From Polytrichum commune (lineage: Eukaryota > Streptophyta > Polytrichopsida > Polytrichales > Polytrichaceae): DNA of 64,000 nt. Each line of letters starts with the position of its first letter. Position 1 is the stretch's first letter. The stretch lies in the NCBI GenBank assembly GCA_950295325.1, contig OX485805.1, positions 52,724,758 to 52,788,757 of the forward strand, given 5' to 3'. Shown here piece by piece: positions 1-11,199 of this stretch. Below the pieces are notes generated by a model. The model saw only the letters and a program-made list of their open reading frames with translations. It did not search any database and was not told where the DNA came from. The position numbers and the translations under genes were made by a program.

Positions 1-2971
1 ACGGAGACGTGTTCCTGCTGAAGATGGGATCCCGTAACGTGGTAGTGGTGTCCTCCCCAGAAATCGCCAAGGACGTGCTCTTCACAAAGGGAGTCGAGTT
101 CGGATCCCGCAGCGGAAACATTGTCTGGGACATCTTCAGCGGGCGGGGACAGGACATGGTGTTCGCGGCCTACGGTGATCATTGGCGCAAGATGCGTCGC
201 ATTGCCACCGTGCCATTCTTCACCAACAAGTCAGTCCAGCGGCTGCAAGGCGGATGGGAGGATGAGACTGACCGTGCCATCGAAGATCTCAAACACCGAC
301 CAGAGTCGGCCACCTCCGGGGTGGTGATCCGGAAGAGGCTGCAGCTGCTCATGTACAATGTCATTTACCGGATGATCTTCGACACAAGGTTCAAGAGCGA
401 GGAGGATCCGTTGTTTTTGAAGCTGAGGGCGCTTAACCTGACACGGAGCCGTTTGACGCAGAGCTTCGAGTACAACTTTGGGGTTTTCATCCCCATCCTG
501 CGACCGTTCTTGCGAGGATTTCTGCAACTGTGCCGGGATATCAACCGGGAGAGGCATGCCATCTTCAAGAGCTTTCTCGATGACCACAAGTGAGTGTGTA
601 GGGTTTAGGGTTTAGTGAAGTAGGCCCATTTACCAGGTTTTGTGACATGTCCACGTCACCCCATGTTTCCCTCCCATGCTTCCCTAGATTGTAAATTAAT
701 GATGTGTTGATTGCCATTTCAAGTTGGCAAGCTCTCTAGTGAGTGACGTAGAAGCAAGCCCATGCACTAGGTTTTTTGATCCACTTCATCCCGTGATTTC
801 CTCCCATTTTTCTTCAGGTGGTAAATTGTTCAACGTTGCTTCTTGGTTCATTGGTTTATTTCCACTTCTATGAAAAACAAAAAAAATTAGTATAGAATAT
901 ATAGTCTTAACAATTATGGTTGTAATGCAAAAACCAACCCACACTGAATACTCCCTTAAATAGTTGCTCCAAAATTATGTTTTAAAGACGCTGACCCCTG
1001 CAGACACAACAGATAGTTGCCACCTGAGGATAAGCCTCAAGTGTTCTAATTCTGTCAATATGCTTTTAGTTGCTATTGATTGAAGGTCGTGTCATGTGTG
1101 TACGTAAGCTGATGGGTTTCAAAATTTGGCAGGAGGATTGCGAGTACGAAGGGTCCTGAACTGGTGAAGGAATGTGGTATCGACCATATTCTCGAAGCAA
1201 AAAAGAATGGAGAGATCACTGAGGCTAACATCCTCTACTTGATTGAGAATCTCAATGGTGCAGGTACTGGGGATTTAACTACTTATCTCTTGTGTGTCAT
1301 CCCACCATGGCCCACAGTGCAAAATATGTGTAAAATGGCAATACACTCTAGTTATTATAAATGAAAAGTGCATTATGAGATGAATCAAGAAATATAAAAG
1401 TAACTGCTTTCTAGTCTAGCTAGCACACTTTACCAACAAAAAAAAAATTTTAAAAAATCATCCACTATTCATTCTTTTAAGGTTAGACTTCTGAACTTTG
1501 AACATTTTCATGTAAGAAAGTCAGGCTACAAAATGGCATGAGGCAAGCATAAACCCTTAACTCTAAATGGAATGGAATTCGGAAAGCCGAGCATAAAGTA
1601 TGAAGAAAGACACAGAACATCTGATACCACACTGATCTTTCATATTTAGATCTAAGGGTCTTTCTCCAAAACTATCTCATGATAAACTTTGTATGGATTG
1701 TGGAGATTGTCTAAGTACGTGAATTGAACCAGGACCAGTTTTCCTCTGTACCCTTGAAGTTGAGTCCAAATTTAGGTTTGCAGGACATCATAATGTTTCG
1801 ACAATGGATATTGGTTCCAAAAATCTATGTTGGAAATTGAGAAGTCGAGTATAAAGTGTGAAGAACTCAAACTAATCATCTGATGTGGCAGCCTTTAGAA
1901 TTAAGAGAGGCTCTTTGTCGAAGAGAATTTCAGAATGAACTTTGTGTGGATTTGGAGATTTATACATGGATGGAACCTTGAAGACCAGTTACAGTCTCTG
2001 CGCCCTTGATGTTGAGCCACCATTGGAGAACTCCCAGGTCGACATGAATCATTTTCCTTGAAGGTCGACGAATAAATCCAATTTCGTTCAATTTCAATTC
2101 TTCTTTAAAAAAATCATTTTTGCAGGAATCGAGACCACGTTATGGTCCATAGAGTGGGGGGTGGCGGAACTAGTGAACAACCCCGAGATGCAAACACGCA
2201 TCCGGGACGAGCTCGATGCCGTCCTCGGGCGAGGCACCCTGGTGACAGCCGCCGACACACACAACAACAAGCTCCCGTACTTCACGGCATTTGTGAAGGA
2301 GGTGATGCGCTTCCATATGTCCATCCCGCTCCTCGTCCCCCACATGAACCTCCAGCCCGAGAAGCTCGCAGGCTACGACATCCCCGCGCACAGCCAGGTC
2401 AGTGTCCGGGGACAATAATCGGTCAAAATCCTAGTGTTGCCAAGTCCAACCGGTTACATGTTCCGATCTTTCAGGCTTTATTTATTTTTGGTCGATCGGA
2501 GGCACACTCTGTAGATCCTTCTAAATCAATCGGTAAACTTCCTTGGAAGACTTGAACTTCAACCAGCTATTTCTCAAAACTCAACCGGTCGATCTGTAAT
2601 AACTAGCGGTTGATTCTCCTCGTTCACTGAGCCAGGTATTTGTGAACTCGTGGTGGATCGCCAACAACCCCAAGTACTGGGAGCAGCCCGACAAGTTCAT
2701 GCCCGAGCGCTTCTTGGACGGCCAGCCCGCGGCCAAGATGGAGATCACAGGGAACGACTTCCGCTTCCTCCCCTTCGGCGTCGGCCGACGGTCGTGCCCC
2801 GGGATCGTGATCGCCGTTCCCGTGCTGTTCATCGTGCTGGGGCGCCTCGTCCAATCGCTGGAGCTGCTGCCGCCACCTGGCGTCAAAAAGGTGGACGTCA
2901 GCGGCACCTGCGGCCAATTCAGCAACCGCATTGCCACCCACTCCACCGTCGTCCTTCGCCCAAGGACGTAG
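1..2971 (+). CDS. C4H: trans-cinnamate 4-hydroxylase (CYP73A), copy 1, 5'-partial
   Basis: Cytochrome P450 of the CYP73A family, which converts trans-cinnamate to p-coumarate at the ER membrane in the phenylpropanoid pathway. Exons that join in frame are <1-589 (reading frame from base 3), 1133-1263, 2126-2397 and 2636-2971, giving 441 visible residues. The membrane anchor and roughly the first 75-95 residues lie left of the window. Visible motifs are the I-helix AGIETTLWS, the K-helix ExxR in KEVMR, the PERF motif, and the heme loop [10 protein letters not shown] with its cysteine ligand. The protein ends in RPRT and TAG. The 131-bp second exon matches the short C4H middle exon. The third intron (2398-2635) is not present in copy 2 and coincides with a transposon-like insertion; without splicing the frame meets TAA at 2416-2418. 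All other motifs are intact, so the gene looks functional. Family assignment is certain; activity is inferred. Confidence 0.93.
2400..2629 (+). mobile_element. hAT-like non-autonomous element acting as an intron in C4H copy 1
   Basis: A 230-bp insertion inside the last C4H exon. It begins CAGTGTCCGGGG and ends CGTTCACTG; the two ends are imperfect inverted repeats (about 13 of the outer 17 bases match). It is flanked by a perfect 8-bp duplication, AGCCAGGT, at 2392-2399 and 2630-2637. A CAGTG terminus with an 8-bp duplication is typical of hAT elements. The AGGT in the duplicated target makes the intron 2398-2635: donor CAG|GTCAGTG and acceptor GAGCCAG|GT, with the pyrimidine-rich TTCTCCTCGTTC just upstream of the acceptor. 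Removal restores the codons for Ser-Gln-Val-Phe-Val with no gain or loss against copy 2. There is no coding capacity, so it would need a transposase from elsewhere. Confidence 0.88.
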
Positions 2972-3171
2972 CCAAGCCATGGCCATGGCCATCGCACACT
3001 TAACCAAGGCATGGTTCTAGGGCATGTCAAGAAGATAAAATTTTGAGCCATGATTCCACCGTAATGGATGTACAGTCATATGTATGTAAGTGTAAACTAC
3101 ATCTGGCCGACATTGAGTGTTTCATCTTTAGTCATATGCGTTATCTATACCCTATGACACCAACAAAAGTA

Positions 3172-3293
3172 TCGTGCCGGGGCAGATTGTCTTGGTCCTG
3201 GAGTTGCAAAGGTGGACACCACCATCATGTGTGGCCAACTCAAAAACCACGTTGCCATGTACATTCCGAGGTTGTCCTCTATCCAAGGACATA
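3172..3293 (+). pseudogene. relic of a C4H 3' end, downstream of copy 1
   Basis: About 120 bp that align with the last ~140 bp of the C4H copy 1 coding region (about 2833-2971). Shared blocks in the same order are GGGGC, CTGGAG, AAGGTGGAC, GGCCAA, ATTGCC-like GTTGCCAT, GTCCT and CCAAGGAC(A/G)TAG. The reading frame is lost by small deletions and substitutions. It starts about 200 bp after the copy 1 stop codon, so it is probably what remains of an old tandem duplication of the gene end or of a third C4H copy. I see no remains of the upstream exons beside it. Confidence 0.6.
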
Positions 3294-4149
3294 GGTGGTC
3301 ATGATTGCTAAGCAGTGTTATGTTTAAATTCAATTTGAGCAAGATAGCCAAGGTGGCAAATAGAATTTAATCATTGCCAATGAAGAACCAAATGTCGTGT
3401 AAATAGCGATCGTGAGTCACTGTAGCTCAAGTACCAACCACCACTAAGAAACAAAACTAAAACATAGTCAAATCACACATAAACAACACACCTCAACAAA
3501 GAAAGAAGAGAGTCAAACCCTTGCAAGAGTTTTTATCTCTCTTCAAATGCACACAATGAGTCAAGCTATCTCTCACTCCACCACGGGAGAATCCAAGAGT
3601 GTAAGAAAGAAGAGAAAAACTTAAGATTTATTGCAAAAACATGCAATCTTCACCTCACACAAGCTCTCTTCACACACTCACTCACAATATTTGACTTGAC
3701 AAGAATGCCAAGCCAAGAAGGAGGCTCCTCACTTAAGAGCCTTCCTCTCCACATCTAAGATTCATGCATCCAAATCTAAATGGATGAAGCCCAACGGATA
3801 AGGTGCGGCTGTCGACGTCGCATACCGTGACACAAATTTCAACAGATGAAATGTAGGTGTCCAATTAAGAAGTGTGAACACCTAAGGCCCACATTTATCT
3901 TATGGCCTAAACCACAACCACTCTCGTGTGATGACCATATATACCACTTGATGGTGAATTTTTTGGTTTCTAGCAGCCAATTTGGGAGTGTTTTCATTAT
4001 GAATAGTTAGTGTGTGTAAAGTAATTTGAGGCCTGCCAGTGAAAAAGGACTTTTATGATTAAGAAAAGAGATGTAACACAATGCAAAAACATACATCATA
4101 TACATAAGGGGAAGGTAGCGTGTACAAACAAAAATGATACTAGCCAAAT

Positions 4150-4410
4150 AACTACACTAAATATGATATTTAGTATCATATGGTATTCAATGTCACTATG
4201 GTAATTTTCCAGATGACACTTCTTATAAATAGGTGAACAAAGATTGTTATGGATGATGGATGAGTTCATCCATTGACCAACATCCTGCCTTCTGTTGTGA
4301 GCAACTTGTGATGAAATATTGTCATGGATGATTGAATTTTGGATGAAAAATCACTTGGTAAATAAGTGATAATAATTGCAACACTGTAAATCTTTAATCC
4401 CCCCAAAAAA
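4150..4410 (+). repeat. direct repeat DR-A, copy 1
   Basis: Begins AACTACACTAAATATGATAT and ends near AATCCCCCC. It shares the order of many blocks with 6220-6455, including GATGACAC, CATGGATGATTGAA, CACTTGGTAA and ATTGCAACACTGT. The start is a small palindrome around AAATATGATATTT. Confidence 0.65.
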
Positions 4411-6219
4411 ACTACACACTGCATTAGTTTGGAAAATATAGACATGTTTTTTTTGGTGAGGATTACATTTATTTGCCTCACACAATTGTCAGAATGTGGT
4501 AACGTTCTCACTTTACATAAGATTATGTAGTGTTGAAAGTTTGTTGTACAATACTTTGTTGGAGGAATGGTTCGCATTATATTCAAAGCCATTCTTAAGT
4601 TATCACAATGAATATGGGTTGACATGAAATATGTATTAACAACTTTGTCTATGTCGTCAACAATTTTTTGGATCTCAATTCCACATAGAAGATGCAAATA
4701 TTTGGAAGTACGTTTGACTAAGGAAAGCTGGGAAATCAAACATAATACGGCCTCCAAAAGCATTGTTTGAATTGAAGAAATTTGCAAAAGATATGAACAA
4801 ATTTCAACGAGCATTTTCTAGAGGCAAGGCGGTTTGAAGAGAAAAGATGTTATGAACATATTTTTGGAGTTTGATTGTGCAAAGAATAACATTCTTTTTA
4901 GAGGTAGTGTTCAACTAATATAAGTTACACAATCAAACATAGTACCACCTCCAACAAGAAAATTGTGATTTGTAGTTGTCTTGCATTTCAACTTTCAACT
5001 GCAGAATTCAACTTTCACATATAAATTTTGAATCGTTTATCCTTGGAAATCGATCTTCTTGTGTAAACAATATCATGGAGAAAGGGTGACCCATAGTTCT
5101 CAATGCTAAAAGAATGTTATGAGCAAGAACTTTGTGCACTCTGGAACTATTATGACATCTACATCATGGATCTCGCCATTCTTGAATTGGCCACATTAAT
5201 CATGCCAGCTTCTTGAGTGCCCTGTAAACTTAATCAACATCTTCTCACACCCTCCTCACACAACTCAAGTGTTCAACCTTAAAATTTACAATCTCATCAG
5301 TGACTGTTGAGCAAATTTGGTTCAGCTATCTCAGCATTGTTGAATCATTATCATAGTGGAACTTACATGCCTCTCTTTGGATATCAAAATGAAAAAAAAT
5401 CCTAGAGATGAAAATTTCAAATAAGCAAGACTCTCTCCATTGACAAGCCTACATATCTTGCAGGTATATTCCATTTACTAACTGTCCACTTGACATTGCA
5501 CAATAATTACAAACAAGGATGAGTTAGTGCAATTGCGAATTATACAGATTATCATTGTAAATTGTAGAATAGGAGTTAAGATGCAAAATCTGTAAGGTTT
5601 ACTTTCTCCTTACGCAATCACATACACTCTGCCAATCACATAAACAATTAATTAACAATTAAACCTAGAATAACTACAATGTTTTGAGCACATAGTTAAA
5701 TCTCATCAGTTGATGTCATGGCCTCCTAGATATCCCATTAAGGTAGGTGGGTCTTACATGGTTACTCTTTCCAACTACACCACTTCTACCAGGATATGAT
5801 ACACGTGATTAGTACGAGATGGTTAACACATCCAAATCGAGGTTGTACACACTTGCCTCATAATTTTTGAAGTTGATACGAATACATCTTTCATTATCAA
5901 AGTGAAAATGCTTGTGCTCATTAAATTGTCATATAAGTCCTCCTCAATTTTATTGACTATTGAACCTAGAATGGTTATCATACTTTGAGCATGTCAACCA
6001 CTCTCTCTTGAACACAAGTCTTTTCATATCCATTCATGTCACCACTCTGAACCACATACCACCCAGACATAGATGCTCAAATAATAGAAAGGAACTGAAT
6101 AAGAGCAATCTACCTTAAGAGTAAGCAACCACATACTGTGGTATCCTTTCCAACCAAAATCTCAAATAGTCCAATAAATTTGTAAGATTTCAGTCTCCTC
6201 CATTATGGATACATGTGGG

Positions 6220-6455
6220 AACTACCCTAGATATGATATTTAGTGTCAGATGGTAACTTTTCGGGTGACACTACTTATGAATAAGTCAACAAATACTGTC
6301 ATGGATGATGATGAGTCATCCATTGGCCTGACCCTACCTCCTCTTGTCAGCATCCTGTGACGAAAATATTGCCATGGATGGTTGAAATTTGGATAGAAAT
6401 CCACTTGGTAAGTGATAGTAATTGCAACACTGTTAAACTATAATCCCCCAAAAAG
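6220..6455 (+). repeat. direct repeat DR-A, copy 2
   Basis: Second copy of the 4150-4410 repeat, about 2.07 kb downstream in the same orientation and diverged by many substitutions and small gaps. The pair could be ends of a degraded small retroelement or two insertions of one MITE family. An inverted version of the start, CACTAAATATCAAATTTGGTG, follows at about 6558. Confidence 0.6.
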
Positions 6456-6970
6456 TTCACAAGGAATGATAAACAATGTTGGGTTAACAATTTGCGTTAG
6501 TGCCACTATACCGCGGTTTACAATTTGTATTGAGCAAGACAATTCGAATTGGTGACACTAAATATCAAATTTGGTGTACTTCCGCTTATAATAGCTGCTC
6601 CTATTACTAATTACCTCTGAAACTATGTACTATCCTCTCAACCTCAAATTCCAGTGTTTACACATCGAGGCAACACTTTCCGATGCTGTCAGACTGGATC
6701 CGCCGCACTTTTCAATCTCCTCCAGAATAATTACCCCAATGACTCTCCATCTCAGTTACAGATTCCTAAGCTTTACATTATTTCTAATTCATCGACCTTT
6801 TACGTCCACAGATATCGTTTCTGTCTCAGCAGGAAACTTCCATCAATAAATTCAGACCTCCAACTTCCTGGTCTCCTGACTCGAGAATTCCTGATCTCCG
6901 AATTGTCCCCATATTTGTGCTTATTGACGTGGTCCTCGACTTGTTGAATTTTGTGAAGAGACGAGACGTT

Positions 6971-9900
6971 TTACACCCTGGGTCTGACGACAACTGTGGA
7001 GTGGGTAGCGATGTGAAGACTGAACTGCCCACCTTTCTCTGAAACATCGATTTTCTTCACACCGGGAGGAGGAAGAAGCTCGAAAGATTGGATGAGCCGG
7101 CCGAGGACGATGGATAACAAGGGCATCGCGATGATGATTCCCGGGCACGATCGCCGGCCCGCGCCGAACGGCAGGAACCGGAAGTCGTTACCCGTTGCCT
7201 CGATCTTGCCGTCAAGGAAGCGGTCGGGGTTAAACTTCTCGGGTTCATCCCAGTGCTTGGGGTTGTTGGCGATCCACCACGCGTTCACGAGGATCTTGCT
7301 CTCCGACGGGATGTCGTAGCCGGCGAGCTTCGCCTGGTGGAGGTTCATGTGAGGGACGAGTAGCGGGATGGCCATGTGGAGACGCATCACCTCCTTCACA
7401 AAGGCTGAAAGGTAGGGAAGCTTGTTGTTGCATGTGTCGGGCTCGGTGACGAGGTTACCCTTTCCGAGGACGTCGTCGAGCTCCTTCAAGATGCGGGATT
7501 GCATCTCGGGATTGTTCACGAGCTCCGCCACTCCCCACTCAATCGACCACAAAGTTGTTTCAATTGCTGCAAAACACACAAACAAACCCAGAACGAAAAC
7601 AAAAGCTGATCAGTCCGCTGATGAAAAGATGCACCGGAAGAAGAGATGCACATTGATGACTCTAATATTGGCACCGGCATGAATTTATGATGTCGCTTCA
7701 CCTTTCAAGGTAGTCTAATTTTATGTGTAACTTTGAAAACGGACGTCCAAGAATTAGAGGGGACTTTGAAGACTACTACCTCCGAGGTTGGCAGGAAACG
7801 AGGAGCGAGATTGACAACGAATGACATCTTCATGTTTGGAATATTTACCTGCCACATTGATGTTCTCAATAATGTACAGAACATTGTCCTCGTTGATTTC
7901 CCCTTTCTTCTGAGCATCCAGAATGTGGTCGATGGCACACTTATCAGCATCTGATTGAGCCCCCTTCACACTTAACAATTTCCTGCCAATGTTCAACACC
8001 GATTTGTTAGTGAAATTCACCCATTTAAGCATTGTAACGTCCTACCGAAATTTTCTTGGTGAACTTAGAACAAACAAGAGAAAAAATCATCATCCTCAAT
8101 TACACAATTCAATCGATTGCTAGAAATCAATCAGGTTGAATTGTTACTGATAGGAAACATCATGTGCCTTGAAGACAGAGCTCATGAGTGCCATTTAACA
8201 CAGGGTCGCAAAGATCATATTTTGTGGCAAAATAGTCAATTTCGTGCACACTTGACAAACAATGTGGTTCTTTCCATGGGTACCAGGTGACAAATGTCAA
8301 ATGGGCCATGCCAAAAAGACCGTTCTTCACCTGAGAGGAAAGTCTAAGGATTTTCAAAGGCTCTGCACCATCGATACCTCACCATAGACTACCCTTTACT
8401 ATTGATACGCTTCACCCGAAGTTTCCCGGGAGTGAACCACGCATTCCAGAACATCCACCTCCCTTGCTCCAAAAGCATCATATTGGTTAACAGATTCTCC
8501 ACAGTTCATAACGATGTGGATAATCTTGTACACTAAGGTTTGAATTACTAAGAGGTGGTAGAATAAGCCGTATGGTCCAATAGATTCTTTACAAATATCT
8601 AAATAATGTGCTAAATCTTGTACAACCAGATTGACTTTCCAACAAGATGTAGAAGAGGCCCTAAATTCAAGTGCACACACCTTACTCACTCAGAAAATTT
8701 CATGTGGTCCACCAGATTCTCTGCAAAATTTTAAACTATCTACATACACAATCTTGTACAATCATGTTGAATTGCAAATTCGTGGTGGAAGATTCCTAAA
8801 AAGGTTGAACTAATTGAAATTTTTAGAATGACCCAAGTTAAGTTTCTGCTTACTTGCGCTCCTCGAGGAAGGATTCCTTGAAAAGAGCCAACCTCCGGTC
8901 CTTGATATCCTGACACACCTTCAAGTAGCCCTTGAGGAACGGTCGCAGGATGGGGATAAAGTCACCGTAATTGTACTCGAAACTCTGTGCCAACCGAGAC
9001 CGCTCGCCATTCAACGCCTTCAGCTTCACATACAAAGGGTCATCTTCGCTCTCGAAGCGAGAATCGAACATCATCCGGTACATGATGTTGTACATCATGA
9101 GCTGCAATCCCTTGCGGATCACCACACCGGTGGTGGCTGCCTCGGGCTTAGCCTTGAGGTTCTTGATCACATGGTTAGCTTCGTCTTCCCATGCCACGCG
9201 AGATTGTTGCACCACCTTGCTGGTGAAGAAGGGCACGGTCATAATGCGCCTCATCCGCCGCCAATGCTCCCCGTAGACCGTGAACACCATGTCTTGGCCG
9301 TTCCCTGTGAAAATGTCGAACACCACGTTGCGAGTTCGGGAGCCGAACTCCACTCCCTGTGTGTGAAGAACATCTTTAGCTATGTCGGGGGATGACACCA
9401 CAACCAAGTTGCGTTGCCCCATCCGCAGCATGAACACGTCGCCGTACTTCTGAGACAACTCTGCCAAGTTCCTGTGGTTCAAGTCATCTCCGACCTGGGA
9501 ACGCAAACACCGATTCAAGGTGCCAAGTTAACCCACTTGTCTCACACAAATCAATAAGCTCTTATTCAAAAATAATTCACCTGAAACTACCGAAGGTCCA
9601 AATTAACCCACTTACTGATCCACAACCATGCTCAAACGAGTATCAAGTCATCTCCGACCTGGGAACCCAAACATCGAATCAAGGTGGAAGTTGACCCACT
9701 TCTTTCACTACCATGAGCACTTAATCAAAGAGCATTCACTGGCAACTATCGAAAGTGCAAATTAACCCACTTACTGATTCACAACCGTGAACACTAATAC
9801 TCAAACAGGTTTCGCGGAAAACTATCGAAGTTTCCAAGTTCACCCATACATTTCACAACCATGAGCACTAGTACTCAAACAAGTTCCACCAAAACCAATC

Positions 9901-10589
9901 GACCACCTACGAGGTTCATATTAACCAAACCTTCTGTCTGTGGAGAGTGATCAAACTACAGCGCTATTCAATACGAGGAACGTGATGTTTGGGAAGATGA
10001 CTTCGTTGCAGAGTTGTGGAGATTGAGTTTCTACGAGGTTTGGGTGTTTGGAAGCATTGACTGCAACAGTTCTTGGAACCTTCTGTTTCAACCTCTGTTC
10101 AGATATTATTCCATATTGCGATACCCTGCATGTTTGAACCTAAAGATAGGTAAACAGTGCTGTTGTATGCTCTGCACAGATTTAAGTTTGTGCAGTGCCT
10201 TCGTCTTGTCCTCAAACCAGCCTTACAAACAATGGCTTCATCTTCTCCAACCATTCAGCCATTGTATGAATATTTGATCATTCTCAGTTCTTGGAGTGGA
10301 TCACAGACAGAGACTGTTCAATTGATTTAGGGGCGAGTCAACAGACCTGCAGCCAGTTGCCCACAATTGGCAGCGCAATAGGACCAGGGGGGAGGTTCAA
10401 CTTGGGAGCCTTAAGCTTCATGATGATAATCCCCACAAAGACTGCAACACACAACCCCTGCACCACAGTCGCAAAGGTGAACATTGAGCTCAGATGCGGA
10501 GCCGACGAGTCCACTTCCGCTGCCGCCACCTGCTGAACCAACAACATCCCAGCTCCAGCCACTGACACCATGGCCGCCCTCACCCCCAT
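6971..10589 (-). CDS. C4H: trans-cinnamate 4-hydroxylase (CYP73A), copy 2, complete
   Basis: Complete C4H of 537 residues on the minus strand. Exons are 10589-10347, 9494-8854, 7982-7849 and 7566-6971; all join in frame at GT-AG introns, and the third is exactly the 134 bp usual for C4H. The N-terminus carries about 35 extra residues, then a hydrophobic anchor (about residues 36-57) and the PPGP hinge (67-70), a length resembling class II C4Hs. Later motifs are the I-helix AAIETTLWS (about 339), ExxR (398-401), and [10 protein letters not shown] with heme Cys480. The enzyme hydroxylates cinnamate with electrons from NADPH-P450 reductase on the ER. An additional intron follows Trp-Leu-Gln81. 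The last exon is uninterrupted where copy 1 has its transposon intron. A second Met (residue 7) could also be the start. Confidence 0.95.
9494..9900 (-). repeat. tandem repeats in intron 1 of C4H copy 2, with a duplicated splice acceptor
   Basis: The intron next to exon 2 consists of degraded repeat units of about 80/164 bp. Recurring blocks on the + strand are CAAATTAACCCACTTACTGA, CACAACCATGAGCACT and AACTATCGAAG. One unit copies the exon boundary: AAGTCATCTCCGACCTGGGAA at the true acceptor (exon start 9494) recurs 164 bp upstream (exon-like start 9658). Confidence 0.8.
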
Positions 10590-10761
10590 GGCTGGCCTCC
10601 ACCCACACCACCAATGCAGCTACCCTGCCAAGACGCACACCTCCAAAACTTCGTCCGCCGAACCCCTCCGCCCCAAAGTACTCCGCACCCACCTCCACCC
10701 ACCGATCAATTCCCCGAGACACCCATGGAGCTCAGAAACCCACAAAAACAGAAAACTTTGC

Positions 10762-11050
10762 TCCAGAAACCCACGACGGACTGTTACGTGCTCCGAATAC
10801 CCACAAAGTCGTCTGCAAGTCGCGGTACGAACAGAGCTTGCATTGAGCTGGGTTGAAGGGAGCTACGACTAACAAAACTTTCAAAATAGATTAGTGGTAA
10901 TGTGAAGCGAACCCCCACCGGGAAAGAAAAACCCACAACGACGCAAGCTCTGATCCGGAAACCCACAATGGAGTGCGTTGTGCTCCGGATACCCACAAAT
11001 TGTGTGCAGATTGTGGAGCAACGATGGCTTGCGTTGAGCTGCGAGGTGCA
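10762..11050 (-). repeat. direct repeat in the C4H copy 2 leader
   Basis: Two units of about 100 bp, at 10762-10862 and 10954-11050 (+ strand blocks GAAACCCAC, GTGCTCCG.ATACCCACAAA, TTGCRTTGAGCTG), lie about 192 bp apart upstream of the start codon. They fall in the inferred 5' untranslated leader between the TATA box near 11191 and the ATG at 10589. Confidence 0.7.
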
Positions 11051-11190
11051 CAGAGAGAGAAAGATGGGATTAGAGGGAATGTGAGGGAAAGGTGATGGTA
11101 TGGCGAATCGCGGAGGAGGCGAGGGAGGAAAGGAGTGAGTCAATTTGGTAAAAGCCTGGTGCGTGGTGGGTGGGAGTGGGTGGGGAAGGA

Positions 11191-11196
11191 TTTATA
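11191..11196 (-). promoter_or_regulatory. putative TATA box of C4H copy 2
   Basis: TATAAA on the minus strand in a GC-rich context, about 600 bp upstream of the C4H copy 2 start codon. It is followed downstream (minus strand) by C/A-rich tracts of repeated CCCACC, similar to the AC-rich elements of phenylpropanoid genes. A start of transcription near 11160 is an inference. Confidence 0.5.
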
Positions 11197-11199
11197 CGC

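Larger units (their letters stand above)
3300..6960. other. intergenic, between the convergent C4H genes
   Basis: AT-rich sequence without a convincing gene. The longest open frame, on the minus strand at 4266-4814, has no recognisable domain and sits partly in a repeat. The only structure I see is a direct repeat at 4150-4410 and 6220-6455, listed separately. Confidence 0.6.

Noticed and set aside
2392-2637. Alternative reading of C4H copy 1 as a transposon-killed pseudogene
   Set aside because: Possible, but exact GT-AG removal, intact frame and conserved motifs on both sides make splicing more likely; transcripts would decide.
4266-4814. 182-codon minus-strand frame
   Set aside because: No recognisable domain, AT-rich, partly overlaps the direct repeat DR-A; no supporting splice pattern.
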